NCBI RefSeq assembly: GCF_032884065.1
Contig: NC_088863.1
Span: 62,069,512 to 62,133,511, forward strand
Reading direction: 5' to 3'
Length of the DNA stretch: 64,000 bases
Source of the DNA: Artemia franciscana
Taxonomy: Eukaryota > Arthropoda > Branchiopoda > Anostraca > Artemiidae
The position numbers and the translations under genes were made by a program. Within the stretch, counting starts at the first letter, position 1. Every line of letters starts with the position of its first letter. Shown here piece after piece: positions 1 through 13,127 of this stretch. The notes below the pieces were generated by a model that saw only the letters and a list, made by a program, of their open reading frames with translations, searched no databases and was not told where the DNA came from.

Positions 1-73
1 TTGTATTAAGAGCTTTTCTCAAACTAGTAATCTCACTAGATATCTGAGGATCCACACTGGTGAGAAACTATTC
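1..73 (+). pseudogene. Left-edge fragment of a zinc-finger unit
   Basis: These 73 bases match positions 5,558-5,630 of block A with a single visible difference, so they come from the decayed-finger part of another 3.3-kb zinc-finger unit. The match stops at 73, just before a short linker and a (TA)n run. The window therefore begins inside, or just after, a further copy of the zinc-finger block that lies mostly to the left. It carries the older form of a site (AAGAGC) that reads AAGAAC in the array units. Confidence 0.85.
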
Positions 74-79
74 TCATAT

Positions 80-180
<101 letters not shown>

Positions 181-332
181 TAGCTGTTGGGGTGGCGCTT
201 CGCGCCACCCCAACACCTAGTTGGTGGGGGCGCTTCGCGCCCCCCCCAAGCCCCCCCACGCGCGTAAGTTGTTACGCGCCATAATAGTTACGCGCCATTG
301 TAGTTGTGTCCCTATGTCCCACCTGTGAATAT

Positions 333-436
<104 letters not shown>

Positions 437-639
437 TTTTAACTACGTAAAACTTGCGAATATACAACATTCTTTGCTGTCCCATTGTCTTTGCATATAA
501 ATAGATTGTCAGGTTTACCGACTCTTGAACATGCAACATATAATGGTCCATGGGAAAACAATCTGTATTCAGATCTATACCTCATGATTCTAATGATTGC
601 CCTTGAGCTTTGTTGATGGTTATTGCTAATCGACCATTC

Positions 640-960
640 CCTGTCCCGGTGTCCCGGTCGTCATTTACATCCCCCTGTTTCCCCCGGTGCCCCGGTCTGT
701 ATATACATTCGTTTTTTAGTTTTGTTTTTCTCCTTTATTTTTTTCTTTTTTAGCTTATTTAGATTTTTAGATTTTTTAGTTTTTTTATTAGTTTTTAGGT
801 TTTTTTTCTTTTTAGTTTTTTTGTCCCGGTCGTCATTTATATCCCCCTGTTTCCCCCGGTGTCCCCGTTGTAGTTGTGTCCCTGTGTCCCGGTCGTCATT
901 TATATTCCCTGTGTCCCGGTCGTCATTTGTATCCCGGTGTACCGGTCTGTATATACATTC
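640..960 (-). repeat. CCGGGACAC minisatellite, Helitron 1 copy
   Basis: Short imperfect units carrying GACGACCGGGACAC on the minus strand, separated by AATATAAAT-like spacers. The same minisatellite occurs at 42.46-42.61 kb, 44.94-45.32 kb and 21.87-22.14 kb, always inside Helitrons. It yields spurious Ser/Arg/Pro-rich reading frames. Confidence 0.75.
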
Positions 961-1885
961 GTTTTTTAGTTTTGTTTTTCTCCTTTATTTTTTTCCTTTT
1001 TTTTTCTTTTTTAGTTTATTTAGATTTTTAGATTTTTTAGTTTTTTTATTAGTTTTTAGTTTTTTTTTCTTTTTAGTTTTTTTGTAGTTTTTACCTTCTT
1101 TTTAGTTTTGTTAATTTTTTTTTTTACTTATGTCCTGGTCGTCATTTATACTCCCTGTGTCCCGGTGCTTTGTTGATTGCTAATCGAACATTCCTTTTGT
1201 CCTGGTCGCTTTCTCTTTGAGTGTCGTCATTTATTTTTTTCTTTTTTAGTTCTTTTAGTTTTTACCTTTTTTAGTTTTTTTTAGTTTTTTAGATGAAAAT
1301 TTTTTTTAGTTTTTTCCTTTTTTTCTTTTTAGTTTTTTATTGGTTTTTACCTTTATGTTAGCTTATTTTTCAGTTTTTTCCTTTTTTTTTAGTTTTTTTT
1401 ATTTTTTATTTTTTTTAGTTTTTTACCTTTTTTTAGTTTTTTTAGTTTTTTTAGTTTTTTTAGTTTTTTAGCTTTTTTACTTTTTTTATTAGTTTTTAGT
1501 TTTTTTGTAGTTTTTGCCTTTTTTTAGTTTTTTCAGTTTTTTTTTTAGTTTTTTATTGGTTTTTACCTTTATTTTAGCTTATTTTTCAGTTTTTTCCTTT
1601 TTTTTAGTTTTTTTTAGTTTTTAGTTTTTTTAATTTTTAACCTTTTTTTAGTTTTTTTAGTTTTTTTAGTTTTATAGCTTTTTTATTTTTTTTATTAGTT
1701 TTTAGTTTTTTTGTAGTTTTTGCCTTTTTTTAGTTTTTTTAGTTTTTTAGCTTTTTTATTAGTTTTTAGTTTTTTTTGTAGTTTTTGCCTTTTTTTAGTT
1801 TTTTTAGTTTTTTAGCTTTTTTATTTTTTTTATTAGTTTTTAGTTTTTTTTTGTAGTTTTTGCCTTTTTTTAGTTTTTTCAGTTT
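715..1885. repeat. T-rich low-complexity tract (TTTTTAG type)
   Basis: About 1.2 kb of variants of TTTTTAGTTTTT with marked strand asymmetry: the plus strand is almost free of A outside the TAG words. A shorter A-rich version (AAAAACTAAAAAA) follows ORF1 of the Helitron at 42.39-42.45 kb, so this looks like an expansion of that Helitron segment. No coding potential is apparent; the phenylalanine-rich frames are by-products of composition. Confidence 0.85.
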
Positions 1886-1969
1886 TGACGTCACCTGATC
1901 CAGTTTTTTCAGGTGACGTCACCTGATCCACACATCCACAGACAGACAGACAACTTATTTTTATATAGA

Positions 1970-2120
1970 TAGATATATATATATATCTATATTTACAGGT
2001 GGGACACAGGGACATAACTACAATGGCGCGTAAATAATATGGCGCGTAACGACTTACGCGCGCGGGGGGACTTGGGCAACTAGGTTTTGGGGTGGCGCGA
2101 AGCGCCACCCCAACAGCTAT
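1970..2120 (+). mobile_element. Helitron 2, 3' terminal part
   Basis: A plus-strand Helitron 3' end. It has an AT run, the conserved block containing GGTGGGACACAGGGACA, the GGCGCGTAA repeats, and a perfect hairpin at 2,089-2,111 followed by CAACAGCTAT. The expected CTAG reads CTAT here and in the matching copy at 45,690. Helitron 1 appears to sit in the AT run of this element. The sequence from about 1,985 on is duplicated at about 45,555. Confidence 0.75.
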
Positions 2121-2687
2121 TTCTATAATATAAAGCAGCGAATCCACTATCAAATCAATTTAATGAATAGTCACAAGTAATATTTCAAGGAATCACGCAT
2201 AGTAAAAGTTTAGCACCATCAATTTAATCTTACAGAGTCAAAATCCGTTGAAAATTGCGCGGAACTAAATAGCACAATAGACGGGGCTGTTAGAATGGGG
2301 CTTGATTCAACTACGAGATAGAGGATCCTGGCTGGGAGGGAGGTGGAGGGACAGGATCAGCAACATCAGTGATACAGCCTGCTGAAAAGAGCCAAATATA
2401 TATGAAATACACCTTAGTCCACGCAAAAGCTGTTTATAACTATACTGTTGTCGGCTGCAGCAGCTCATTGCTGATATTCTTGGTAAAAGCTTGATCACCA
2501 GTACTTAATTTTATGTTTGGGTAATTTTTGTTTTCTTTTTGATTATTTAGGGTGTAATATTTTCAATTTATCCAAGTAGTATCTTCAGTAAATCGTAACT
2601 TTTCTTCAGTAGCACTCTAATAAAATTCTCGCCCCATCCCAAATAAAAAATGCTGGCACTACGACCCTGGTTATAACCCTTAAGGTG
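2121..2687. other. Spacer of block A, no gene seen
   Basis: About 570 bases present again, almost unchanged, at 45,691-46,263. No domain, RNA or convincing ORF was recognised. It is of interest only as a marker that the duplication includes non-coding DNA upstream of the LINE remnant. Confidence 0.6.
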
Positions 2688-3480
2688 TTTGATCATATAT
2701 TGGCCCATAAGTTGGCATGGTATTCACATGATGGTAAGAGAGCCAACCTTATTGATTATGCTATAATAAACCGAAGACTGACCGATAAACCGAAACTATA
2801 ATAAACCGAAGTTGCTTATGGTGTCTTTGAGAAGAGAATTAAGATTATAGCTAGGAATATTAGCGAAAAAAAAAATACGTTTAATAGAGAGGAGAAGGGG
2901 ATTGTACAAGAATAATCTGACAGATCATATGAAAACAAAACAAATGTTGTCAAAGTGGAGAAAGCTTTAAAATATCCACAAAGGAGTTGTGAAGTGGAGG
3001 CAATAGATAAAATTACCTTGGATCTGGAAGATGCAGCTAGATGGCATAATAGGAAAATATTGTACTGACATGTTAATAAATTGAGAGGGAGCAGTCAATC
3101 TGGACCTCTCCCAGTTAGATATAGGAATGGGATCACAATTAATGATAAGGAAAGAGTTAAAGAGAGTTGGGGCGGGACATTTTGAGAATGGGTTAAACCG
3201 CGATACACTTGCACGAAAAGATATAGAAGAAAATAAAAAAATTGTGATAACTTGGATATGAATGAATATTTGTTTTGTCAGGAAGAATTATCGGCAAAAC
3301 TAACAGTAATAAAAAATAATAAGGCTCCAGGTACTGAAATTGTGGTAAATGATTTTCTTAAATGTGGTGGCTCTGAAGTTAGAAATAAGTTACTGAAGAT
3401 TATGAATATGATTTTTGAAAAAGCTGAAGAACCGATTTTGGGAAAACCTGACAACCACCAGAGAGCAGAGCTCGTAAGGT
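2688..3480 (+). mobile_element. LINE remnant (endonuclease and RT start)
   Basis: A decayed non-LTR retrotransposon. At 2,688-2,790 the frame reads HKLAWYSHDGKRANLIDY followed by a IINRR motif, the C-terminal end of an apurinic-type endonuclease domain. From about 3,040 to 3,480 it continues through LRGSSQSGPLPVRYRNG to KNNKAPGTEIVVNDFLKCGG, the start of the reverse transcriptase domain. Several in-frame stops and frame changes separate the pieces, and the catalytic RT core is absent. The remnant breaks off at about 3,480, next to a small inverted repeat. The same remnant with the same damage lies at 46,264-47,056. Confidence 0.8.
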
Positions 3481-3489
3481 TGGGTGTAT

Positions 3490-3516
3490 CTTTTGGCTAA
3501 TTATGTTAGCCAAAAG
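3490..3516. repeat. Perfect 11-bp inverted repeat
   Basis: CTTTTGGCTAA and TTAGCCAAAAG flank a 5-base loop. A third AGCCAAAAG follows about 20 bases later. The hairpin lies exactly where LINE similarity ends, so it may mark the end of an inserted element or the breakpoint. The copy at 47,066-47,092 is identical. Confidence 0.7.
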
Positions 3517-3921
3517 TGGGCATCCATCCATAGTAGCCAAAAGTTTGAAAAGCGTTTTAAATTAGAAGAAAAACAAGTCAACAAATGTTGTTATTCTAAA
3601 AGAATAAAAAATCCTGAGTGGCATGGGTATACCATTTTCACTTCATATTCCAAAAATATCATTACCGAATTTCTTTTGTTAAAGGTTCACGCAATCCCTA
3701 TAAAAAAAAAGAAAAACAAGAAAAAAAAGATGAAAAAATTTTTAAGTTCAGTTCAGAACTCCTAAATTGTTATATGAACTGCAAAAATATTTGTGGTGTC
3801 CGAGCAATAATTTAAATTTTAAATTCCAACTAGAAAAATACCTGTAAATTTTAAATTATTTTTTTTTGTTAGATAAAACAAACTCGAAACGTGATTAAGC
3901 TTACAAGTTTAACCCACTAGG

Positions 3922-6025
<2,104 letters not shown>

Positions 6026-6497
6026 AATCCAAGATGCAACAGTAGCTAGTAACCTAGTAAGGGACGATCACGTCCAGTGCTAAGAAATATAATAACCCAT
6101 AACTCCTAAAAATAGAGTCAGATCTAAACAAGAAGTACAGTATTAGAGCTGCCTTGTCCAAAACCCCTGTATAAGAAACTTAGCGTCCTTTGCCTTGAAC
6201 AACAAGGGAAATATGCTGGCTTGAAAATCAAGACTAACATATATCTGTTATAATCTAAACTGTTTTGTACAGTTCGAGGAAGGAACAGCCACTTCTAATG
6301 ATAAAGGTTTCATTCAATGGCCTGTTGAAGCATTTAGAAATAAAAAAGACTCACATTTCTTGCAGGTTTGTTAATTAATACAAATATTGGCAATATAAAT
6401 ACTCATTTTATTCAACACAGGAGAAAGCCATAGGCTTGTAGCAGAACATTGAACCTATTTATGATACAATTTTATAAAGTGAACTCATATTCAAAAA
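6026..6497. other. Tail of zinc-finger unit A, no gene supported
   Basis: Matches the first part of the array tails. The 122-residue ATG frame seen in the array tails is interrupted here (the GCTGGA of the array reads GCTTGA). That suggests the frame is not maintained as a protein. The stretch has the TTGCAGG form of the acceptor-like site at about 6,360. Confidence 0.6.
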
Positions 6498-6498
6498 A

Positions 6499-7164
6499 CT
6501 GCCTTCTTCTCCAGTCAAGGTTTTCCTCTCTAAACTCCATGATTTTTGTCTCAACACACATTTTGCTGATGATACGACAGTTTACTATTCTGAGAGGAAT
6601 GACGAGAAGTTGGAGGCAAAACTGGATACTGTGTTTTCTAATGTTCTTGATAGGTGTTCTTCAAATTTTATTGCTTTGAATCTATCAGAAACTAATTTCA
6701 TAATTTACAGCAGAAAGGCAAATATCTGCCTTCGTATTGCCCGAGTTACTTCTTCAAAGTACCTATTATCAATATATCGGGTGAAAACGGTAAAGTACCT
6801 TGGACTTGTGATTGACGAAAGCTTATCTTTTAAAACACACATTCAAAATATACGCTTAAAGATTTCAAGGTATGTTGGTTTAATGCGAAGGTTGAAGCTT
6901 TATTTGGCCTACTCTACTTTACTAAGTATTTATTTTGCTCTGATTCAGACTAATATTAATTATTGTTCTCTAGTTTATTTATCTGCATTTAAAAGCCATA
7001 TTAAACCAATGCAGATTTTACAAAATAAAGCCCTAGCAATTCTTAAACTTTTTATTCCATCACCTATTGAACTTCCAAATAAGTCTTTTACAGCATCTTT
7101 ATATACTTATCTAGATATACTTCTAGTTTCTCAACAATTTAAAATGCTCAATTCAAATTTCTAA
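6499..7164 (+). pseudogene. LINE reverse transcriptase fragment
   Basis: Part of the RT domain of a non-LTR retrotransposon of the jockey/CR1 type. The catalytic FADD motif is at 6,562-6,573. It is followed by LNLSETNFIIYSRK, VKYLGLVIDESLSFKTHI and IYFALIQTNINYCSLVY, in the order usual after the RT palm. The N-terminal half of RT and the endonuclease are missing because the sequence joins zinc-finger unit A at about 6,499. The LINE match ends at about 7,140 (LDILLVSQQF), where it joins the 3' flank of the ASB-like gene. The true continuation of this protein lies at 7,308. The segment is dead as a retrotransposon. Confidence 0.85.
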
Positions 7165-7307
7165 TGCTCCTAAGTAAAAAAAAATGAGTATAGGGTAATT
7201 GACTGGATCATTCCTTGGTCCACCTTTATATAAAACTAGCTGTTGGGGTGGCACTTCGCGCTGCCCCAACACCTAGTTGGTGGGGGCGCTTCGCCTCCCC
7301 CCCCCCC
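7156..7307 (-). mobile_element. ASB 3' flank plus truncated Helitron end (collapsed unit)
   Basis: Bases 7,156-7,235 match the sequence just beyond the ankyrin/SOCS gene at 14,991 and 20,227 (AATTTCTAATGCTCCTAAGT). From 7,236 a minus-strand Helitron 3' end follows (CTAG, degenerate hairpin, CACCTAGTTGGTGGGGGCG). It breaks off in a run of C at 7,307 and is joined directly to LINE sequence. The same joint occurs at 15,141, while at 20,308 the Helitron continues. This marks a duplication breakpoint. Confidence 0.85.
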
Positions 7308-7679
7308 AAGTCTTTTACAGCATCTTTATATACTAATCTGGATATACTTCTAGTTTCTCAACAATTTACTTTTGGAGCAATTCTTTTCAAATTCAATTAT
7401 GACATTAAGAATTTACCGCCATATTACCTCAATCAAAGTTTGCTCTCCCAATCACAAGATTTAAATAATTATGACACTCGACAAAAAAAGAGTATCTACA
7501 TTGACAAGCATAGTACTGAGAGATCTAAATTCGCTCCGTTTGTGTCAATAGCTCGGTGCTGGGATGCTCACAAGGCTTTTATTGATAAATTTTCCAGGCT
7601 AATTATAAGAAAAATATTCGTTTTCTATTCAGAATCATTGATTTTTTTTTTATATAGAGGATGTATGATTTGTCCCTAA
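7308..7679 (+). pseudogene. LINE ORF2 C-terminus, copy 1
   Basis: The frame starts with KSFTASLYTNLDILLVSQQF, repeating the last 20 residues of the RT fragment at 7,083-7,140. It runs on as FGAILFKFNYDIKNLPPYY, then NNYDTRQKKSIYI, then a C-terminal stop. The YDTRQK block and the final basic stretch are typical of the post-RT end of jockey/CR1-type LINE proteins. An open frame upstream of 7,308 is only read-through of the Helitron end. A long T run follows the stop. Confidence 0.8.
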
Positions 7680-9826
7680 TCGCAAATGTGGTTATTTTTT
7701 TTTTTTTTTTAATTAGTGAAGATAATTAAAATAGAGCATTTAATAAGTGTGTATAGTGGGGATGCACAGAAATTTGGCTAATCAGTACACAATGAAATCA
7801 ATTCAGAGTTGTTTATATTCATAGAAAATAAGTTAATTTTCATATAGAAAAATGCTAAGTAGCAGTACTTGACCGACTAATTTTGTTTGCTGCTTACCTG
7901 ACCATAGTTAACCTTGAATTCGTCATTTTCAGAACAATACACTTTTATTGAATCCAAATAGATCAGTACCTCTTCATGCTTCTTTTGTAGAATCGAGTAT
8001 GAAGCCACGGCCTGTCGACCCGTCACAATCTTGTCACAATCGTTCTCCTTCAATCCAATTCAGTAATATAAAGACTCAGCTATTTCTATTCCTTCAATCT
8101 AGAACAAAAATACTCAGCCTTTAAGCAATTGTGTGATAGGTCTTCAAAAGGAAATTTTTCAAAGGCAAAATATTCTTTATAATTTTCTTGTATTTTCTTA
8201 AGCGAAATATTCAAAATACAGCTTGAAAAAGTCCAGAAATCAAGCATTTATCAAGAAATATTTTACGGAGAATTTGTCACCATGATTTGGTTTTAGATTG
8301 TGTACTTGAGTACTTATGATTATGTTGTATGTATTTTGAAATGGACTTAGCTAAAGTCTCTTCTGATTTTTTTTTTTCAGGCTTTAATATACAAAAAAAT
8401 TACAATTCTCTTTAGGAACTTTCCTTGTGACTGTCTGGAATTAAGGTCCCATTAACTCCTTTGACTCCTTTGTACGTGAAGAGATGTCAAAAGTGGACGC
8501 AATTAAATTTGAATGTGATTCTTTCCATTCTCCTCCAACCCCTGCTCAGGACCCTTTTTTGACCCTTAGTCTGAATATATCCTCACAAATGAAGGAGACT
8601 AGTTGTTATATTTCCTACAGCCCCCAAACTGATCTAAAAAACTTGTCACGAAGAGCCCTCACAGAAAAATTCAATAAACTATTCCTTAATAGTTGCTCTG
8701 TAATTATATAATGCCGTACATAAATGAAGTCTCAAATAAACCAGATCAGAGAAAATAATCATTTAAGCTATGGGCCGGATGCAGTTACTGCTGTAACCAT
8801 AAGAAGTCCCATCGAACTATTTATTCGTATCTTGACAATTAACTCACGGTCAGTTTTAGAGAGAAATCTTTCACAAAATGGGGTTAATAAGAGCGGTTTT
8901 TATTATTTATTTTGTGAAAAAAATTGCTTAAATTTTGCTTTTGTCTAGTTTTCATAAAAAGTATTAAATTATAGCTCGTAAGTCTATTCTAAAATACATT
9001 TTGCAGACGTAAAATACGTTTTTACATTCTACAAATTTTGGGAATCTTCTCAAAATATGAGGGAAAGTGCTATTCTCGATATCACAACCACCAACGCCTT
9101 CTTCCCACTCAAACATACCCAAATAGAAGATCAATTATACGAAATATGCAGGAAAATGTGGGGAAATTAGCAATTTTTAAATTAACAACTTACGTTGTTT
9201 ACTTCCAGACAAATAGTGGAATAAGTATTTGCCTTGACAAATATTTCTTGAGATCTCCTGGGCTCGATTTCTTTTAAAAGTTCAAGAGAGTTTCAGGCGT
9301 TGTTCTGTAATATTATCAGGTATAATAAATAATCAAATGTAAATTAAAAATAAAAAACCTGCCTATTTTTTTTCCAGTAAAGCATTTCGCGTATTTGGAA
9401 GTATAAAATATCTTAAATCTCTTACAGCGGTTATTTACTGGTTAAAGTAAATTTGGGACGTTCTTTTTCTCATTTCAAGCATCCCTTTAATACTTGAAAG
9501 CACCAAAAACGACATTTTACTTAAGCTAGTAAATCTACAAATTGTAACACTAGTTGAATGTAAAGTGTCTACAAATAAAGTAGTAAATGTTTCAAATAAG
9601 AAAGCTTACCAATAGCCAAACTTGCGAGGACATGTTACCAAACAATAAAAACAAAATAGAACAAAAAAAATTAATAAAGCTGATTAAATGAATTCACCTT
9701 AGGTTACTAAGCCCCTTTGGTGAAACCATGCACGCAGTCAAACATGAGTCGTAAAAATATTACGTTTTGTTGGCACACTGCCAAGATGAAATGGATCGCA
9801 GCGTGGAAGGCAGTATGAATAATAAT
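7680..9826. other. Spacer of unit 1, partly unique
   Basis: 7,680-8,154 is repeated at 15,514-15,987. From about 8,155 to 9,825 the sequence is present only in unit 1; unit 2 jumps straight across. A 75-codon ORF at 8,484-8,711 and a 74-codon ORF at 8,724-8,948 show no recognisable motif and are probably chance. I see no terminal repeats at the ends of the 1.67-kb difference. A deletion in unit 2 and an insertion in unit 1 are equally possible. Confidence 0.5.
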
Positions 9827-10260
9827 AGGAGGGAGGCTTCAATGCCGTTGACATACAAAGATCAGATCGTAGAGCAAGAACAGAGTGCTCCCTTAAGGAG
9901 CAGTCGAAAAGCGTGAAAAAGAAGTTCTTTTGCTAGTTCTAGCTCTAAGAACCATGTTACGCTTGCCACTGATGGCCGACAAGTAATGGACAACTTTCCA
10001 CTTAGCTTTTAATGGGCAAGTATCGCCTGCCAAAGGGCTTTTGGGACGAGAAAAAGCCTTGGTGGACCACTCGACACCACGAAGGAAGGCTCTTCGACAA
10101 AGAGAATCAACGATATGAAAAAGCTTTATCTTTGAGATTCCTCACCTTAGGAAGCATCGACAGCACAGAGGCAAAGGACTTATGTCAAGCGAGCTTTGGC
10201 TCAGTCTCGTGTGTCCATAAATAATAATAATAATAATAATAATAATAAGAAGAAGAATAA
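9827..10260 (+). repeat. Possible retroposed segment ending in (TAA)n
   Basis: About 400 bases of higher-GC sequence ending in a TAA/AAG trinucleotide run at 10,219-10,260. The copy in unit 2 lies at about 15,987-16,430. An open frame at 10,012-10,224 (starting GKYRLPKGFWDEKKPWW) has no family I recognise, and in unit 2 the frame is altered. A simple-repeat tail after a GC-richer body is typical of some LINE or SINE tails, but no tRNA-like boxes were identified. The identity is open. Confidence 0.35.
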
Positions 10261-11289
10261 AAATGAGAAACAAAGAGGTTTTGGGTTGCTATATGGAAGA
10301 GGAAACGCCATTGAGCAGGGGTAACTCCACAAGGGTACGAGAAACCTTAATGTGTTTTATTTCATGTAATTTGTACTTAATCTCATATGTCAGGTTTACC
10401 GAGCGACAACAAAAGAAAATGTCATAAAACTCATAAACAATTTTATTTTTTTTATAAAGAAATGTATTTTGTGTCGCAAGGAACTGGATCAAATCAACCG
10501 TTTATTTCTTCCCCTTTGAATTTGAATTTTCAGGCTTTCCAATGACATAAGAGTAAAATTCAACAATGATGTAAACGCTCAATTCTATATTAACGATGAT
10601 TTGAAAATAGCGAAATTATATAAAAAGTCAATAGCTAATGTCAAAATATGCAAAAACAAAACTCGTACATCTTGCTTTTTTAGAGGCTCTTTGTCTAAAA
10701 AGCGCACAATGGTGTCTATGGCTGTAGATGTAATTATATTTATATTATGTAGATGTAATTATATTTTATTATATAGATAATATAGGGCGAGATTGAATCA
10801 AGCTTCATAAATTGTTCTTACATTGAGGCCACACTTTTAGGGCACCTGTCACCATCTCACAGCACAAACAAATTATGATTAACTATGTCCCGAAATGCTT
10901 CGGGGGGTTGGTATTTAAACTTCTAAAATATTTCTATGCCGTAACAATTTAAAAACAAGAAGCAATATTATCATTAAAGATAGAGGAATAGGCATTCAAA
11001 GGAAAAGAAATTGGAGGGAAGAGGATTTACTTCCAAGCAAACACAATATTTTCCGAAAATATTTTAGAAGTGGATTGGCCTGTCCAAGCTCCCGAGCAGC
11101 AGAAAAGCAAGCATGTGAGTCGTGCAAAAATATATTTCATTTAACCATACGATGGATTCTTGGCTTGAATCCAAGGTAATTTACATTTTAAGTTTATGTA
11201 TCTCTTTTAAACTAAAAATAAATTCAAATAATGTTAGAGGGCAATAGAATGTGAATTACTTTTCCAAGCTCCAAGAAGACCAGAAGAGG
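10261..11289. other. Intergenic, no gene seen
   Basis: AT-rich sequence shared with unit 2, except that about 10,790-11,070 is replaced there by short TTCTTTGATAA repeats (17,100-17,195). No ORF with recognisable motifs. Confidence 0.5.
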
Positions 11290-11890
11290 GCTCTTTCAAA
11301 CGAAAATCCAAACTTCCAGTGTTCTTCTTCAGTGATCAAAAAGACTGGAGGGTAACTAGCCCCTCACCCAGCCGATTTTCCCCAATCAACATTTTGAAAT
11401 GGCTATTTGATTCCGCGTAGTCGAAAGGTCTAATAAATATTTTTCTGGGGATGACATGACCGCTCATTATCACTGACGAAAGGGCTGTCAGTTACAGAAC
11501 TTGTCCATTGTTCACATTTAGTAGGCTTTTTGTTATTTGGAAATATACGGGCATTTTTCTTTGAATAATTGGTCCTGTGGAGGGGTCTATAGGGACATGG
11601 GGAGAATTTTTTCCATGGAGAGAAAGCCTTTGGTGATAATTTTCCAGCAACAATTTTACACAGAGGGAGGATTGAAGGAGATATTGTGGCTTGGTCAAAA
11701 AAGTGATGAGGAAAAAAAGGCTTTCTTGAAAAAATACTAATCAAGCACAAACTCTAAATAATTTGAAGGAAAAGTATCTTTAACGAGCTTCATTGTTAAG
11801 AGTGAGGGTCGAGGACAGGGCAGCCTCCTTCATATGCGGAATAATTTCCGTTTATTTTAAGTTTTAATCTTGCTCCTTGCTTTCAGTTGA
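11290..11890 (-). repeat. Snapback-family repeat, minus-oriented, truncated
   Basis: Read on the minus strand, this stretch carries a terminal arm at 11,890-11,800 (TAAAACTTAAAATAAACGG). It then has body sequence at 11,740-11,290 that resembles the bodies at 35.35-35.75 kb and 41.13-41.55 kb; for example, the plus strand reads CTGGGGATGACATGACC and TGGAGGGTAACTAGCCCC. No coding sequence. A second copy is in unit 2 at about 17,390-18,005. Confidence 0.6.
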
Positions 11891-13045
11891 CAAATTTTTT
11901 TTATTTGTTTAGAATAAATGGATACGAACCTCATTTTCATCTTATCAATACTGCATAAAGAGACTGGAATGAGACTGCACAAAGAGCATTTTTACTTATA
12001 AGAGTTGAAAATAAAATTTTCAACCTCATCTAGCGTTTTGAATTTCTTGTAATTTCTGGAGTGAAATAGTAAGACAAAACCAGTTTAATTGATGTAATTA
12101 TCAAATAACAGTAGTAATAAGTGTCTGATCAGAGTTTTTGAATAAAAATAAATAAATATATAAATTATTTGATTACCATCACTTCTTGACTACTAAGGTC
12201 ATTACAGCATCTTACTAGAGCCAGCGTCTAATTCCTGTATCATCAATCTGAGGTCAAAACCACTGTTTTACCGCAGGACAACTCATTTTATGAAGAAAAA
12301 AACAATTCCGAAAAAATGCCAAAAAAGGCCAAGCATTGGATGATGTCTGTGATTTTCATTTGTGCACTTATGGCAGTTTTCATTCTTACTCATTTTCTTT
12401 GAGAATGTGAACAAAAGAAATTGAAACAGGAATGAATAAAATTTTCCAAATTTATAAGCAATCCTACCTCCGCCTTATAATTTTGGCATCCGCTGCACCT
12501 TTGATATTTTATAGACGATAATGACAGCAGTCTTTTAAATTTGAGGCCGAAAATGGAGCCGGGATATTTATCAAATATTTTTCGCACAATTCAATTGTCA
12601 TATCGTTTGAATCAAAGGGGTAGTAAGACATGTCACCTTACCTATCCCTAGCACTAACACCCCTAAGACGACAAAAATGTTCTAATAAAAAAAACTTAGA
12701 TCGTTGCTAGTACAATATTAATTTTACAAAGATAGTGGCGAAGGAATTAGCAACTAATAGAATTTTTTCCATTAAAGGAATATATAAAGGAAACGGAAAC
12801 TATCACATTATACCCCAATATTGCGAAAACTTTGCATTCAATAAAAGGATATTTTTCTATAAGGTCAAGCAGGCTTAGCGTTGTATTCACTTAAGAGATA
12901 TTAGCTGGCCTCACGAAGCAAATTTTTCACAAGCAGTGTTTTACGCTAACAAATAACTAGGGTGACGTTATAATTTTTTAAAAAGACGTAAAGATTTCAA
13001 GTTTGTAAGCGCCAGACAATGGTATTTAGGCAAAATCATCGTGGG
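11891..13045. other. Upstream region of ASB-like copy 1
   Basis: AT-rich sequence matched at 18,006-19,183. No protein motif was seen. Its conservation between the two units ends with promoter-like elements immediately upstream of the gene. Confidence 0.5.
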
Positions 13046-13068
13046 TGACGTCATCTTGGCTATATAAG
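13046..13068 (+). promoter_or_regulatory. CRE palindrome and TATA box of ASB-like copy 1
   Basis: TGACGTCA (13,046-13,053), a full CRE/ATF-type palindrome, lies 7 bases before TATATAAG (13,061-13,068). The ATG follows 59 bases after the TATA box. This spacing is consistent with a compact TATA promoter and a short leader. It is preserved in copy 2. The function is inferred from sequence only. Confidence 0.6.
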
Positions 13069-13127
13069 ACATTGTCCGGAATGATTCTGCATTATTTGAT
13101 TCTATATTTCCGGACAAATAAATTACT

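Noticed and set aside
623-1087. 154-codon Phe/Leu-rich frame that looks like a membrane protein
   Set aside because: Composition effect of the T-rich tract and the CCGGGACAC minisatellite.
7215-7679. A 154-residue protein beginning in the Helitron end, also at 15,049
   Set aside because: The first 30 residues are the translated Helitron terminus joined by a breakpoint to a LINE C-terminus; not a designed fusion.
10012-10224. 70-codon ORF rich in Trp and charged residues as a small gene
   Set aside because: No family recognised, the frame is altered in the unit 2 copy, and it leads into a TAA repeat; better treated as part of a possible retroposed segment.
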